A stretch of DNA of 64,000 nt from Ramlibacter sp. (lineage in GTDB: Bacteria; Pseudomonadota; Gammaproteobacteria; Burkholderiales; Burkholderiaceae_C). How positions within the stretch are numbered: position 1 is the stretch's first letter; the number at the start of each line of letters is the position of its first letter. Position numbers and translations under genes: made by a program. The stretch spans positions 1,116,001 to 1,180,000 of the forward strand of contig JAHBZN010000001.1 of the NCBI GenBank assembly GCA_019635415.1, written 5' to 3'. The notes under the pieces are model-generated. The model did not search any database, was not told the origin of the DNA, and saw only the letters and a program-made list of their open reading frames with translations. This document shows, one piece after another, positions 8,084 through 15,775 of this stretch.

Positions 8084-11000
8084 ATGTTTGTCCACCTGCG
8101 CCTGCACACCGAATTTTCCGTCGTTGACGGCACCAACCGAGTCGACGACATCGTCAAGGCCGCGAAGGCGGATGGCCAGCCCGCGCTGGCCATCACCGAC
8201 CTGAACAACCTGTTTGGCGCGATCAAGTTCTACAAGGCGGCGCGCTCGGCCGGCGTCAAGCCGGTGATGGGGGCGGAGATCATGGTGCAGGGGCTGGCCA
8301 AGGACCCGCAACAGGTCTCGCGCCTGGTGCTGCTGGTGCAAAGCCACCGCGGCTACCTGAACCTGTGCGAGCTGCTGGCCCGGGGCTGGACGCAGAACGT
8401 GGTCAAGGCGCAGGCCGTGTGCCGGCCCGAATGGCTGCAGGAGCTGGGCGACGGCCTGATTGTGCTGGCCGGTGCGCAGGCAGGCCCGGTCGGGCAGGCG
8501 CTGGTGCAGGGCGACGAGGCCCAGGCCGGCGAAGCCGCGCTGCGGCTGGCCTCCATGTTTCCGCACCGGTTCTACATCGAGCTGCAGCGCGCGGGCCGGC
8601 CTGACGACGAGACCCATGTGAGCGCCGCCGTGCAACTGGCGGCGCGGCTCAAGCTGCCGGTGGTGGCCACGCACCCGGTGCAGTTCACGCTCGAGGACGA
8701 CTACGAGGCCCATGAGGCGCGGGTGTGCATCTCCGAGGGCGAGATCCTGGGCAACCAGCGCCGTGTGCGCAAGTTCACGCGCGAGCAGTACTTCAAGTCG
8801 GCGGCGCAGATGCAGGCCCTGTTTGCCGACGTACCGTCGGCGGTGGCCAACACGCTGGAAATCGCCCGGCGCTGCAGCCTTACCCTGGCGCTGGGCAAGC
8901 CGCGGCTGCCCGACTACCCCACGCCCAATGGCATGCCGATCGAGGAGTACTTCCGCTTCTCGTCGCACGAAGGGCTGAAGGAGCGCATGCTGCGGCTGTA
9001 CCCCAACGAGGCCGAGCGCGAGCGGCAGATGCCGCGCTATGTGGAGCGGCTGGAGTTCGAGATCAGCACCATCCTGAAGATGGGCTTTCCGGGCTACTTC
9101 CTGATCGTGGGCGACTTCATCAACTGGGCCAAGTCGCATGGCTGTCCGGTGGGACCGGGCCGGGGCTCGGGCGCGGGCTCGCTGGTGGCGTATGCGCTGA
9201 AGATCACCGACCTGGACCCGCTGGAATACAACCTGCTGTTCGAACGCTTCCTGAACCCCGAGCGGGTGTCCATGCCCGACTTCGACATCGACTTCTGCCA
9301 GAGCAACCGCAACCTGGTGATCGATTACGTCAAGTCCAAGTACGGCAAGGACGCGGTGAGCCAGATCGCCACCTTCGGCACCATGGCGGCGCGCGCCGCC
9401 ATCCGTGACGTGGGCCGCGTGCTGGACATGAGCTACACCTTCTGCGACGGTATCAGCAAGCTGATCCCCAACAAGCCGGGCACCCACATCACCATTGACG
9501 GCGCGATCAAGGCCGAGCCCGTGCTGGCCGAGCGCCTGGAGAAGGAAGACGACGTCAAGACCCTGCTGGCGCTGGCGCAGAAGCTCGAGGGCATGACGCG
9601 CAACGTGGGCATGCACGCGGGCGGCGTGCTGATTGCGCCGGGCAAGCTCACCGACTTCACGCCGCTGTACCAGCAGCCCGGCAGCGAATCCGCCGTGAGC
9701 CAGTACGACAAGGACGACGTGGAGGCCGCCGGCCTGGTCAAGTTCGACTTTCTGGGGCTGGCCACGCTCACCATCCTGGAGATCGCCAAGGAGTTCATCT
9801 CGGCGCGGCACAAGGGCCAGGAGAACTTTGCGTTCGAGGACATCCCGCTCGACGACGCGGCCACCTACCAGCTGTTCACCGACGGCAAGACCGAGGCGGT
9901 GTTCCAGTTTGAAAGCCGCGGCATGCAGGGCATGCTGCGCGACGCACGGCCCACGCGGCTGGAAGACCTGATCGCGCTCAATGCGCTGTACCGGCCGGGC
10001 CCGATGGACCTGATCCCCAGCTTCGTGGCGCGCAAGCATGGCCGCGAGGAAGTGGAGTACCCGCACCCGGCGGTGGCCAACATGCTTTCCGAGACCTACG
10101 GCATCATGGTCTACCAGGAGCAGGTGATGCAGACCGCGCAGATCCTGGGCGGCTATTCGCTGGGCGGCGCCGACTTGCTGCGCCGCGCCATGGGCAAGAA
10201 GAAGGCCGAGGAGATGGCCGAGCACCGCGAGAAATTCCGCGCCGGTGCCAAGGCCACGCACAACATCCCCGAGGGCAAGGCCGACGAAATCTTCGACCTG
10301 ATGGAGAAGTTCGCGGGCTACGGCTTCAACAAGTCGCACGCGGCCGCCTACTCGCTGCTGGCCTACCACACGGGCTGGCTCAAGGTGCACTACACGGCCG
10401 AGTTCTTCTGCGCCAACATGACGGTGGAAATGGACAACACCGACAAGCTCAAGGTGCTGTTCGAGGACGCGCAGAAGAACTTTGGCCTGAGCTTCGAGCC
10501 GCCCGACGTGAACCGTGGTGGCCACCGCTTCGAGCCGATTTCCGACAAGGTCATCCGCTATGGGCTGGGCGCCGTCAAGGGCACGGGGCAGCAGGCCATC
10601 GAGGCCATCGTCAAGGCGCGCGAGGAGGGCGGGCCGTTCACCAGCCTGTACGACTTCTGCTGCCGTGTGGACCGCACGCGGCTGAACAAGCGCACGGTGG
10701 AGGCACTGATCAAGGCGGGGGCGTTCGATTCGTTGCAGCTCAACCGCGCCTCGCTGGTGGCGTCGATCGACCGGGCCTTCGAGTTTGCCAACACCACCGA
10801 GGCCAACGCGCTGCAGACCGGCCTGTTCGACATGGGGGACTCGCATGCCGCGAGCACGCAGGAGCCCGACCTGGTCGAAGCCATGCCCTGGGGCGTGAAG
10901 GAGCGGCTCACCTACGAAAAGACGGCCGTGGGGTTCTACCTCTCGGGGCACCTGTTCGACGAGGTGGTGCTGGAAGTGCGCCGCTTTGCCAGGCGCCAGA

Positions 11001-11554
11001 TGGACGAGCTGATCGACACCCGCGAGCCGCAGCTGCTGGCCGGCATCATCAGCGACTTCCGCGTCATCAACGGCCAGCGCGGCAAGCTCGCACTGTTCAA
11101 GCTCGACGACAAGTCCGCCACCATGGAGGCCACGGCCGACGAGGCCCTGATCAACGCCAACCGCCACCTGCTCAAGGACGACGAGCTGGTGATCGTCATG
11201 GCCAAGATGCAGCCCGACCGTTTTTCGGGCGGCTTTCGCCTGAATGTGCAGCAGGTCTGGGACCTGGCCACGGCGCGCTGCCGCTTTGGCAAGTACCTCA
11301 AGGTGGCGGTCAACGGCAAGGCACCCGACATCGCTCAGATGGTGCGTGAGTTTCCGCCGCGCCGCGAGATGAGCGAGCAGGGCGAGCTGGTGCGTGGCCT
11401 GCCGGTGCGGCTGGCCCTGCGCCGCGCTGAAGCCACGGCCGAACTGCAGCTGGGCGAGGACGCCCGCTTCTTCCCCAGCGACGCCGCACTGGCCAGCTGG
11501 ATGGCCCAGGCCGACGCGGGGCAGGCGCAGATCGTCTACGAAGCCTCGGCGTGA
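8084..11554 (+). CDS. dnaE: DNA polymerase III subunit alpha
   Basis: The replicative polymerase core subunit, 1156 residues against 1160 in E. coli. The N-terminal PHP domain begins FVHLRLHTEFSVVDGTNRVD. The palm aspartates lie in PDFDIDFCQ at residues about 399-407, the same place as the E. coli catalytic pair. GPGRGSGAGSLVAYAL is the conserved nucleotide-binding segment, and tandem helix-hairpin-helix and OB-fold regions follow near the C-terminus. A 1207-codon open frame on the opposite strand is a composition shadow. The gene stands alone, with its start 49 bases after the GGDEF-like gene. Confidence 0.98.
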   Translation: MFVHLRLHTEFSVVDGTNRVDDIVKAAKADGQPALAITDLNNLFGAIKFYKAARSAGVKPVMGAEIMVQGLAKDPQQVSRLVLLVQSHRGYLNLCELLARGWTQNVVKAQAVCRPEWLQELGDGLIVLAGAQAGPVGQALVQGDEAQAGEAALRLASMFPHRFYIELQRAGRPDDETHVSAAVQLAARLKLPVVATHPVQFTLEDDYEAHEARVCISEGEILGNQRRVRKFTREQYFKSAAQMQALFADVPSAVANTLEIARRCSLTLALGKPRLPDYPTPNGMPIEEYFRFSSHEGLKERMLRLYPNEAERERQMPRYVERLEFEISTILKMGFPGYFLIVGDFINWAKSHGCPVGPGRGSGAGSLVAYALKITDLDPLEYNLLFERFLNPERVSMPDFDIDFCQSNRNLVIDYVKSKYGKDAVSQIATFGTMAARAAIRDVGRVLDMSYTFCDGISKLIPNKPGTHITIDGAIKAEPVLAERLEKEDDVKTLLALAQKLEGMTRNVGMHAGGVLIAPGKLTDFTPLYQQPGSESAVSQYDKDDVEAAGLVKFDFLGLATLTILEIAKEFISARHKGQENFAFEDIPLDDAATYQLFTDGKTEAVFQFESRGMQGMLRDARPTRLEDLIALNALYRPGPMDLIPSFVARKHGREEVEYPHPAVANMLSETYGIMVYQEQVMQTAQILGGYSLGGADLLRRAMGKKKAEEMAEHREKFRAGAKATHNIPEGKADEIFDLMEKFAGYGFNKSHAAAYSLLAYHTGWLKVHYTAEFFCANMTVEMDNTDKLKVLFEDAQKNFGLSFEPPDVNRGGHRFEPISDKVIRYGLGAVKGTGQQAIEAIVKAREEGGPFTSLYDFCCRVDRTRLNKRTVEALIKAGAFDSLQLNRASLVASIDRAFEFANTTEANALQTGLFDMGDSHAASTQEPDLVEAMPWGVKERLTYEKTAVGFYLSGHLFDEVVLEVRRFARRQMDELIDTREPQLLAGIISDFRVINGQRGKLALFKLDDKSATMEATADEALINANRHLLKDDELVIVMAKMQPDRFSGGFRLNVQQVWDLATARCRFGKYLKVAVNGKAPDIAQMVREFPPRREMSEQGELVRGLPVRLALRRAEATAELQLGEDARFFPSDAALASWMAQADAGQAQIVYEASA

Positions 11555-11638
11555 CGCCCCGGTTGGCCCCAGCCGGCCCCCCACCGGCGCGAGTCACGCG
11601 CCAGGCGTATGCTGGTCCCTTCAAGGAGATCACACCGC

Positions 11639-12700
11639 ATGCGCTACACCGCTTTGGGCCAGACCGGCCTGTATGTTTCTGAACTGTGCCTGGGCACCAT
11701 GACCTTCGGCGGCGCCGAAGGCATGTGGGGCAAGATCGGCACGCTGCAGCAGGCCGAGGCCGAAACCCTGGTCGGCCAGGCGCTGGACGCCGGCCTGAAT
11801 TTCATCGACACAGCCGACGTGTATGCCGGCGGTGCCTCGGAGCAGATCACCGGCCAGGCCCTGAAGAACCTCAAGGTGCCGCGCGACAGCGTGGTGGTGG
11901 CCACCAAGGTCTTTGGTGAAACCACCGGCGGGCCCAATGGCCGGGGCCTGTCGCGCAGCCACATCATCGATGGTGTCCAGGCCAGCCTCAGGCGGCTGCA
12001 GCTGGACCACATCGACCTGTACCAGGTGCATGGCTTTGACCCGGCCACACCCATGCAGGAAACACTGGAAGCGCTGGACCTGCTGGTGCGCCACGGCCAC
12101 GTGCGCTACGTGGGCGTGTCCAACTGGGCTGCGTGGCAGATTGCCAAGGCGCTGGGTCTCTCGCAGCGCCTGAACCTGGCGCGGTTTGCGTCGCTGCAGG
12201 CCTACTACACCGTGGCCAGCCGCGAGCTGGAGCGCGAGCTCGTGCCCATGCTGCGCAGCGAAGGCGTGGGCCTGATGGTCTGGAGCCCGCTGGCCGGCGG
12301 CCTGCTCAGCGGCAAGTACACCCGCGAGATGGAAGCCGAAGCTGGCAGCCGCCGCGTGGCGTTTGACTTTCCGCCCGTGGACAAGGACCGCGCCTGGAAA
12401 TGCATCGACGTCATGCGCCCCATCGCCGAGGCCAAGGGCGCCAGCGTGGCGCAGGTGGCGCTGGCCTGGCTGCTGCACCAGCCGTGCGTGAGCAGCGTCA
12501 TCGTCGGCGCCAAGCGGCCCGACCAGTTGGCCGACAACATCGCGGCGACGAAGTTGTCGTTGACGGCCGATGAGATGGCACAGATCGACCAGGTGAGCCA
12601 GATTCCGGCAGAGTACCCGGGCTGGATGTTTGAGCGCCAGGGCGAATACCGGCGCAATCAGATGGCGCAGGCGGTGAAGCAGCCTGGCAGAGTGGGCTGA
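11639..12700 (+). CDS. Aldo/keto reductase
   Basis: A 353-residue (alpha/beta)8-barrel NADPH-dependent oxidoreductase. The catalytic tetrad positions are visible: Asp and Tyr in FIDTADVYAGGASE, Lys in VVATKVFGE and His in LYQVHGFD. The C-terminal SSVIVGAKRPDQLADN binds the cofactor phosphate. The ATG at 11639 follows AAGGAG at suitable spacing; an in-frame ATG at 11609 has no such site. The physiological carbonyl substrate is not evident. Confidence 0.88.
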   Translation: MRYTALGQTGLYVSELCLGTMTFGGAEGMWGKIGTLQQAEAETLVGQALDAGLNFIDTADVYAGGASEQITGQALKNLKVPRDSVVVATKVFGETTGGPNGRGLSRSHIIDGVQASLRRLQLDHIDLYQVHGFDPATPMQETLEALDLLVRHGHVRYVGVSNWAAWQIAKALGLSQRLNLARFASLQAYYTVASRELERELVPMLRSEGVGLMVWSPLAGGLLSGKYTREMEAEAGSRRVAFDFPPVDKDRAWKCIDVMRPIAEAKGASVAQVALAWLLHQPCVSSVIVGAKRPDQLADNIAATKLSLTADEMAQIDQVSQIPAEYPGWMFERQGEYRRNQMAQAVKQPGRVG

Positions 12701-12718
12701 GGGTCGCTACGCCCTCAC

Positions 12719-12782
12719 TTCTGAATGAAAAGTGCCTGGAGTCCAGGAGGGGCGGTACTTTTCAGCTATCAAAAAGAGAGCG
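12719..12782 (+). repeat. Dispersed repeat copy B
   Basis: Starts 19 bases after the aldo/keto reductase stop. The arms AAAAGT and ACTTTT face each other around an inner perfect palindrome, CCTGGAGTCCAGG, so this copy forms a strong hairpin. The 3' end GCTATCAAAAAG is shared with copies C and D. Confidence 0.8.
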
Positions 12783-12947
12783 ATTGGCCCGACCAGACAT
12801 GCCGCGCGGTGCATGTGGCTGTGGGGTTTGACTGGCTTTTTATTTTGCTGAGGCGATGCAAGAATGTGCCAAACTTTCAATCGGGGCAACTACTTGGCGC
12901 AGGTTTGTATGACCAGCTTATCGAGCAGGTAGTGCTCTATGCATTAA

Positions 12948-12954
12948 GTTAGGT
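12948..12954 (+). other. Integron-type core site GTTAGGT at left edge of cassettes
   Basis: GTTAGGT matches the GTTRRRY recombination core used by integron integrases. It lies 19 bases before the first cassette gene. No RYYYAAC partner or palindrome was found in the 170 bases before it, so it may be a decayed attI site or a secondary insertion site rather than a complete attC. Confidence 0.5.
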
Positions 12955-12972
12955 CTCGCAGCAGGAGGGCGG

Positions 12973-13368
12973 ATGGAACTAAAGAACTTCATATCGCAGG
13001 CGCTTACTTCAATCGTTGAAGGGGTTGTCGATGCTCAGAAAAAGACTGAGAAGTTGGGCGCTCACGTGAACCCCGGTGGACTGACGCGAACCACCCAGCA
13101 CATATCAAACGACGCGCTATGGGATAACACGACGAACAACTTTGCCCGGCTGGTGAACTTTGACGTCGCCGTGACTGTGGAGGAGGGGACGAAGACCAAT
13201 GCAAAGATTGGCGTCGTCGCCGGTGTTCTCAATCTGGGTGCGGGCGGAGCGTCGGAGAACAAGGAACTCGCCGTGAGTCGTATCCAGTTCTCCGTCCCTG
13301 TCTTGCTTCCCGTGGTCCAAAAGGAGGGCGCGCGTGCGCCGAAGCTCAAATACCCGGCGAGGACCTAA
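12973..13368 (+). CDS. Integron cassette protein, Trypco2-like hypothetical
   Basis: A 131-residue protein of unknown function. It starts MELKNFISQALTSIVEGVVD, a short amphipathic helix. A beta-rich middle reads NFDVAVTVEEGTKTNAKIG, then a small glycine-rich loop (GVLNLGAGGASE), then AVSRIQFSVPVLLP. That layout resembles small proteins labelled trypsin-co-occurring domain 2 (Trypco2), but the match is from memory. The ribosome site AGGAGGGCGG is strong. The stop codon TAA lies inside the attC core ACCTAAC, as is usual for cassette genes. Base composition is clearly lower in GC than the neighbours. Confidence 0.7.
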   Translation: MELKNFISQALTSIVEGVVDAQKKTEKLGAHVNPGGLTRTTQHISNDALWDNTTNNFARLVNFDVAVTVEEGTKTNAKIGVVAGVLNLGAGGASENKELAVSRIQFSVPVLLPVVQKEGARAPKLKYPART

Positions 13369-13433
13369 CGGGGCGATCGACTCGGACACATTGCTGCCCC
13401 TACCGTAACGTGCCTGGCACCTTCAAGTTAGGC
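13363..13433 (+). other. Integron attC recombination site 1
   Basis: Bounded by ACCTAAC (13363-13369) and GTTAGGC (13427-13433), complementary cores of the forms RYYYAAC and GTTRRRY. Inside, GGACACATTGC can pair with GTAACGTGCC with one extrahelical base and mismatches, as in folded attC hairpins. The total of 71 bases is a normal attC length. It separates two unrelated genes in the same orientation. Confidence 0.75.
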
Positions 13434-13440
13434 GTCTCAA

Positions 13441-14124
13441 ATGCCGCGAAGACAACGAACTGGGGAATGCGTTTACTGTGGCCGGACGGGCCCTGTAACC
13501 GCGGATCATGTCCCGCCGAAATGCCTGTTTCCACGAGAGTCACGCCTGAACTTGATGACGGTAGACGCCTGCAACACTTGCAATAGCTCTTTCAAGCAAG
13601 ACGACGAGTACTTCAGAATCGTCTTGTCATTCCGATCTGATCTGCCACAGAACGAAAACTCTGAGTTCCTTAAGAGCCAGACGAAGCGAAGCTTGAAGAA
13701 GGTCGAGGCAAAAGGTCTCCGCAAGTCTCTCCGTGCAGCGACTTCTCTGCGGCCACTCCACTCCGAGGGCGGCATTTACCTAGGTCATGCGCCATCATTG
13801 AAGATTCAGTCTTCGAGAATCATTCGAACATCAGATCGAATCATTAGAGGTCTGTACTCAAAGCTCTTCGGAGTGTCCTTGCCGCAAATCTACGAGGCGT
13901 CTGCAGTCCTTCTGGATCTACAAAGAGACGGTTCTGCAATAAACCATCCGGACGTACAAGAATCACTAAAGCTTGTTGTCGGTACAGGTGTACACAAAAA
14001 ATACGGAGATGTTCTCGATGTCTACGCTTTGCATGTCGAAGACGATCCCTTCTCTAGCATGTGGCTGGTCAGGTTGCACGAGGTGTTTAGCTTCATTGGC
14101 TACACCAATCCAAGAGATGCCTAG
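13441..14124 (+). CDS. Integron cassette protein with HNH-type zinc motif
   Basis: A 227-residue protein. The N-terminal part has CVYCGRTGPVTADHVPPK and, about 20 residues on, ACNTCNSSFKQDDE. These CxxC pairs around a DH motif are the usual HNH endonuclease or HNH-like zinc-finger arrangement. The rest, about 170 residues, is not recognised. The gene starts 8 bases after the attC1 core and ends in TAG inside the next core GCCTAGC (14119-14125). Low GC and rare-codon use mark it as acquired. A DNA-cutting or defence role is possible but not shown. Confidence 0.72.
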   Translation: MPRRQRTGECVYCGRTGPVTADHVPPKCLFPRESRLNLMTVDACNTCNSSFKQDDEYFRIVLSFRSDLPQNENSEFLKSQTKRSLKKVEAKGLRKSLRAATSLRPLHSEGGIYLGHAPSLKIQSSRIIRTSDRIIRGLYSKLFGVSLPQIYEASAVLLDLQRDGSAINHPDVQESLKLVVGTGVHKKYGDVLDVYALHVEDDPFSSMWLVRLHEVFSFIGYTNPRDA

Positions 14125-14187
14125 CCCTTCCATCGAGAGGACTTAGCCCGGCAAGCGGGTCTAAGCCTCCCATATCAAACATCAGTG
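14119..14187 (+). other. Integron attC site 2 with decayed right core
   Basis: Starts GCCTAGC, continues CCCTTCCATCGAGAGG and ends CATATCAAAC. These match a widespread attC family whose right side normally reads CATGTCAAAC followed by GTTAGGC. The stem AGGACTTAGCCCG / CGGGTCTAAGCCT is well formed. The right core is ATCAGTG here instead of GTTRRRY, so the site is probably no longer recombination-competent. Confidence 0.72.
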
Positions 14188-14331
14188 CTGTAAAAAATTT
14201 GGCCTGAAATTTCACATGCATTGCCTGAAAAATCAACGCATCAAAACGACGCACACGCCACGATCCTCGGTAAAGGAAGGGGTTGAGTACCCCCTAAGCA
14301 GCACCCTCGGGTATCTCAAACTGAGGACACC

Positions 14332-14889
14332 ATGGGACTCCTGACCTTCAGCATCAACGTCACTCTGGACGGCTGCATCGACCACCAGGAAGGAATCGCC
14401 GACGACGAGACGCACGCCTTCTTCACCCGCCTCATGGACGGGGGCGGGGCGATGCTGTGGGGCCGCGTCACCTACGAGATGATGGAGAGCTATTGGCCAG
14501 CGGTTGCCCGGGGTGACGAGGAGGCGCCGCCAGCGATTCGCGAATGGGCGGTCAAGCTGGAGGCCAAGCCGAAATACGTGGTGTCCTCGATGCGCAAGGA
14601 CTTCCCGTGGACCAACAGCCACCGCATTGCAGGCGATCTGCGCTCGGGCATACAGAAGCTCAAGGACGCGACCCCCAACGGCGTGCTCCTTGGCAGCGGC
14701 AAGCTGGCGGCCGAACTGGACCGGCTCGATCTGATCGATGAGTACCAGTTGCTCGTCCACCCCCGGATCGCCGGCCACGGCCCGACCCTGTACGAGGGCG
14801 GGCTGCCCGGCACGCGGCGGCTCGAGTTGATCTCAGCAAAGCCGCTTCGCAACGGCGCGGTCGCCATGCACTACCGGCGCGCGCGCTGA
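14332..14889 (+). CDS. Dihydrofolate reductase / RibD C-terminal family protein
   Basis: A 185-residue protein with the DHFR-like fold of the RibD C-terminal domain family (YwjB/YyaP group). It shows SINVTLDGCIDHQEG at the start, AMLWGRVTYEMME (cofactor region), NGVLLGSGKLAAELDR and HPRIAGHGPTLYEGG. It probably uses NADPH, but these stand-alone proteins are mostly uncharacterised. The GC content matches the chromosome and no attC follows, so it does not look like a third cassette. The ATG follows TGAGGACACC. Confidence 0.8.
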   Translation: MGLLTFSINVTLDGCIDHQEGIADDETHAFFTRLMDGGGAMLWGRVTYEMMESYWPAVARGDEEAPPAIREWAVKLEAKPKYVVSSMRKDFPWTNSHRIAGDLRSGIQKLKDATPNGVLLGSGKLAAELDRLDLIDEYQLLVHPRIAGHGPTLYEGGLPGTRRLELISAKPLRNGAVAMHYRRAR

Positions 14890-14956
14890 CCTCGAGATCA
14901 AACCTGGGCGCACACCTGGAGCATAGGTGCGGGAGAAGATAAACCGCAGGCTGATA

Positions 14957-14996
14957 TCGATTCAGGACATTCTGGCGTGTCCCATTGGATCGATTC
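14957..14996. repeat. Imperfect inverted repeat with ATCGAT ends
   Basis: ATCGATTCAGGACA at the left and TGTCCCATTGGATCGAT at the right face each other across an 8-base centre. It lies between the 3' ends of the reductase gene and the methyltransferase. Whether it is a terminator, a protein-binding site or a mobile element scar is unclear; there is no T-run. Confidence 0.35.
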
Positions 14997-15015
14997 CAAA
15001 TCACCTTGCAGCCTC

Positions 15016-15080
15016 ATTTTTGAATGAAAAGTGCCTGTAGCCCAGGCAGGCCGGCACTTCTACGCTATCAAAACAGGAGC
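15016..15080 (+). repeat. Dispersed repeat copy C
   Basis: AAGTGCC pairs perfectly with GGCACTT across the core. Compared with copies D and F (AAGTGGC with GTCACTT) both arms changed together, a compensatory change. The methyltransferase stop codon lies inside this copy. Confidence 0.85.
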
Positions 15081-15677
15081 GGCCTGCAGCACCATGCGGG
15101 TCCATGACACGTCGGTCCGCCCGAACAGGCCCGTGGTGCTGACCGAGCACAGCGGCACGAGGCCGTGGGGCCTGGCCGACTCGGCCAGCTCGGCGCCACG
15201 GACGTCGAACATGCGCCGGCCCTCGGGGATGGGGCCGTGGCGCAGGCTGAACGACAGGCGCCCGCCGGGTTTGACCAAGGTGGCCAGCGCGGCCATGCCG
15301 GCATGGCGCTCGTCGGCGTCCAGGTGCATCCACACGGCGGTCAGCAGGATCAGGTCGTAGCGCTGCGGCCGGGCGATGGCCACAGGCAGAGCGGGCAGAC
15401 TGTCATCGAGCCACTCGATGCCCAGCCCCGCGTGGGCCTGCTCGCCATACGTCCGCAGCTCGGGCGTGGGCTCCAGGGCTGTGACGCGGTGCCCCTGGCG
15501 TGCCAGAGCGGCCGCGTCGCGGCCCGTGCCGGCCCCCACGTCCAGCACGTCTGCAGGCGCCCTGGGGTACAGGTGCATCACTTCGCCATGGACCTGCTCG
15601 AAGCTCAGGCTCTCGTACTGCGGGATGAGCGCCGGGGCTGTTTCGCTGTAGCCGGCGGTGGAGGGCAGGGGCAGCAT
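15060..15677 (-). CDS. Class I SAM-dependent methyltransferase
   Basis: A 205-residue methyltransferase. Motif I is VLDVGAGTGRDAAAL at residues about 43-57; further motifs are VTALEPTPELRTYG and YDLILLTAVWMHLDADE. The ATG at 15677 begins MLPLPSTAGYSE; the frame is open further upstream, but that region is repeat copy D. The final residues VLIA and the stop lie in repeat copy C, so the native C-terminus may have been altered by the repeat. The substrate is not predictable. Confidence 0.8.
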   Translation of the reverse strand: MLPLPSTAGYSETAPALIPQYESLSFEQVHGEVMHLYPRAPADVLDVGAGTGRDAAALARQGHRVTALEPTPELRTYGEQAHAGLGIEWLDDSLPALPVAIARPQRYDLILLTAVWMHLDADERHAGMAALATLVKPGGRLSFSLRHGPIPEGRRMFDVRGAELAESARPHGLVPLCSVSTTGLFGRTDVSWTRMVLQAAPVLIA

Positions 15678-15701
15678 GCGGGGCGGTTCCGGCGCGGTGG
15701 C

Positions 15702-15764
15702 TTCTTGATGAAAAGTGGCTGTAGCCCTTGCCAAATGGTCACTGTCTGCTATCAAAAAAGAAGC
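15702..15764 (+). repeat. Dispersed repeat copy D
   Basis: Carries the family core GGCTGTAGCCCTTGCC and the 3' end GCTATCAAAAAAG. It lies between the 3' end of tolA and the methyltransferase start, so it could act as tolA terminator or methyltransferase leader. Confidence 0.85.
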
Positions 15765-15775
15765 AGACGGGCGAC

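Noticed and set aside
7961-11584. Very long open frame opposite dnaE
   Set aside because: The dnaE strand has all polymerase motifs; the opposite frame is His/Gln/Arg-rich without any recognised domain and is a known effect of high-GC coding sequence.
14332-14889. The reductase gene as a third integron cassette
   Set aside because: No attC follows it, its GC content matches the chromosome, and the preceding attC has a decayed core.
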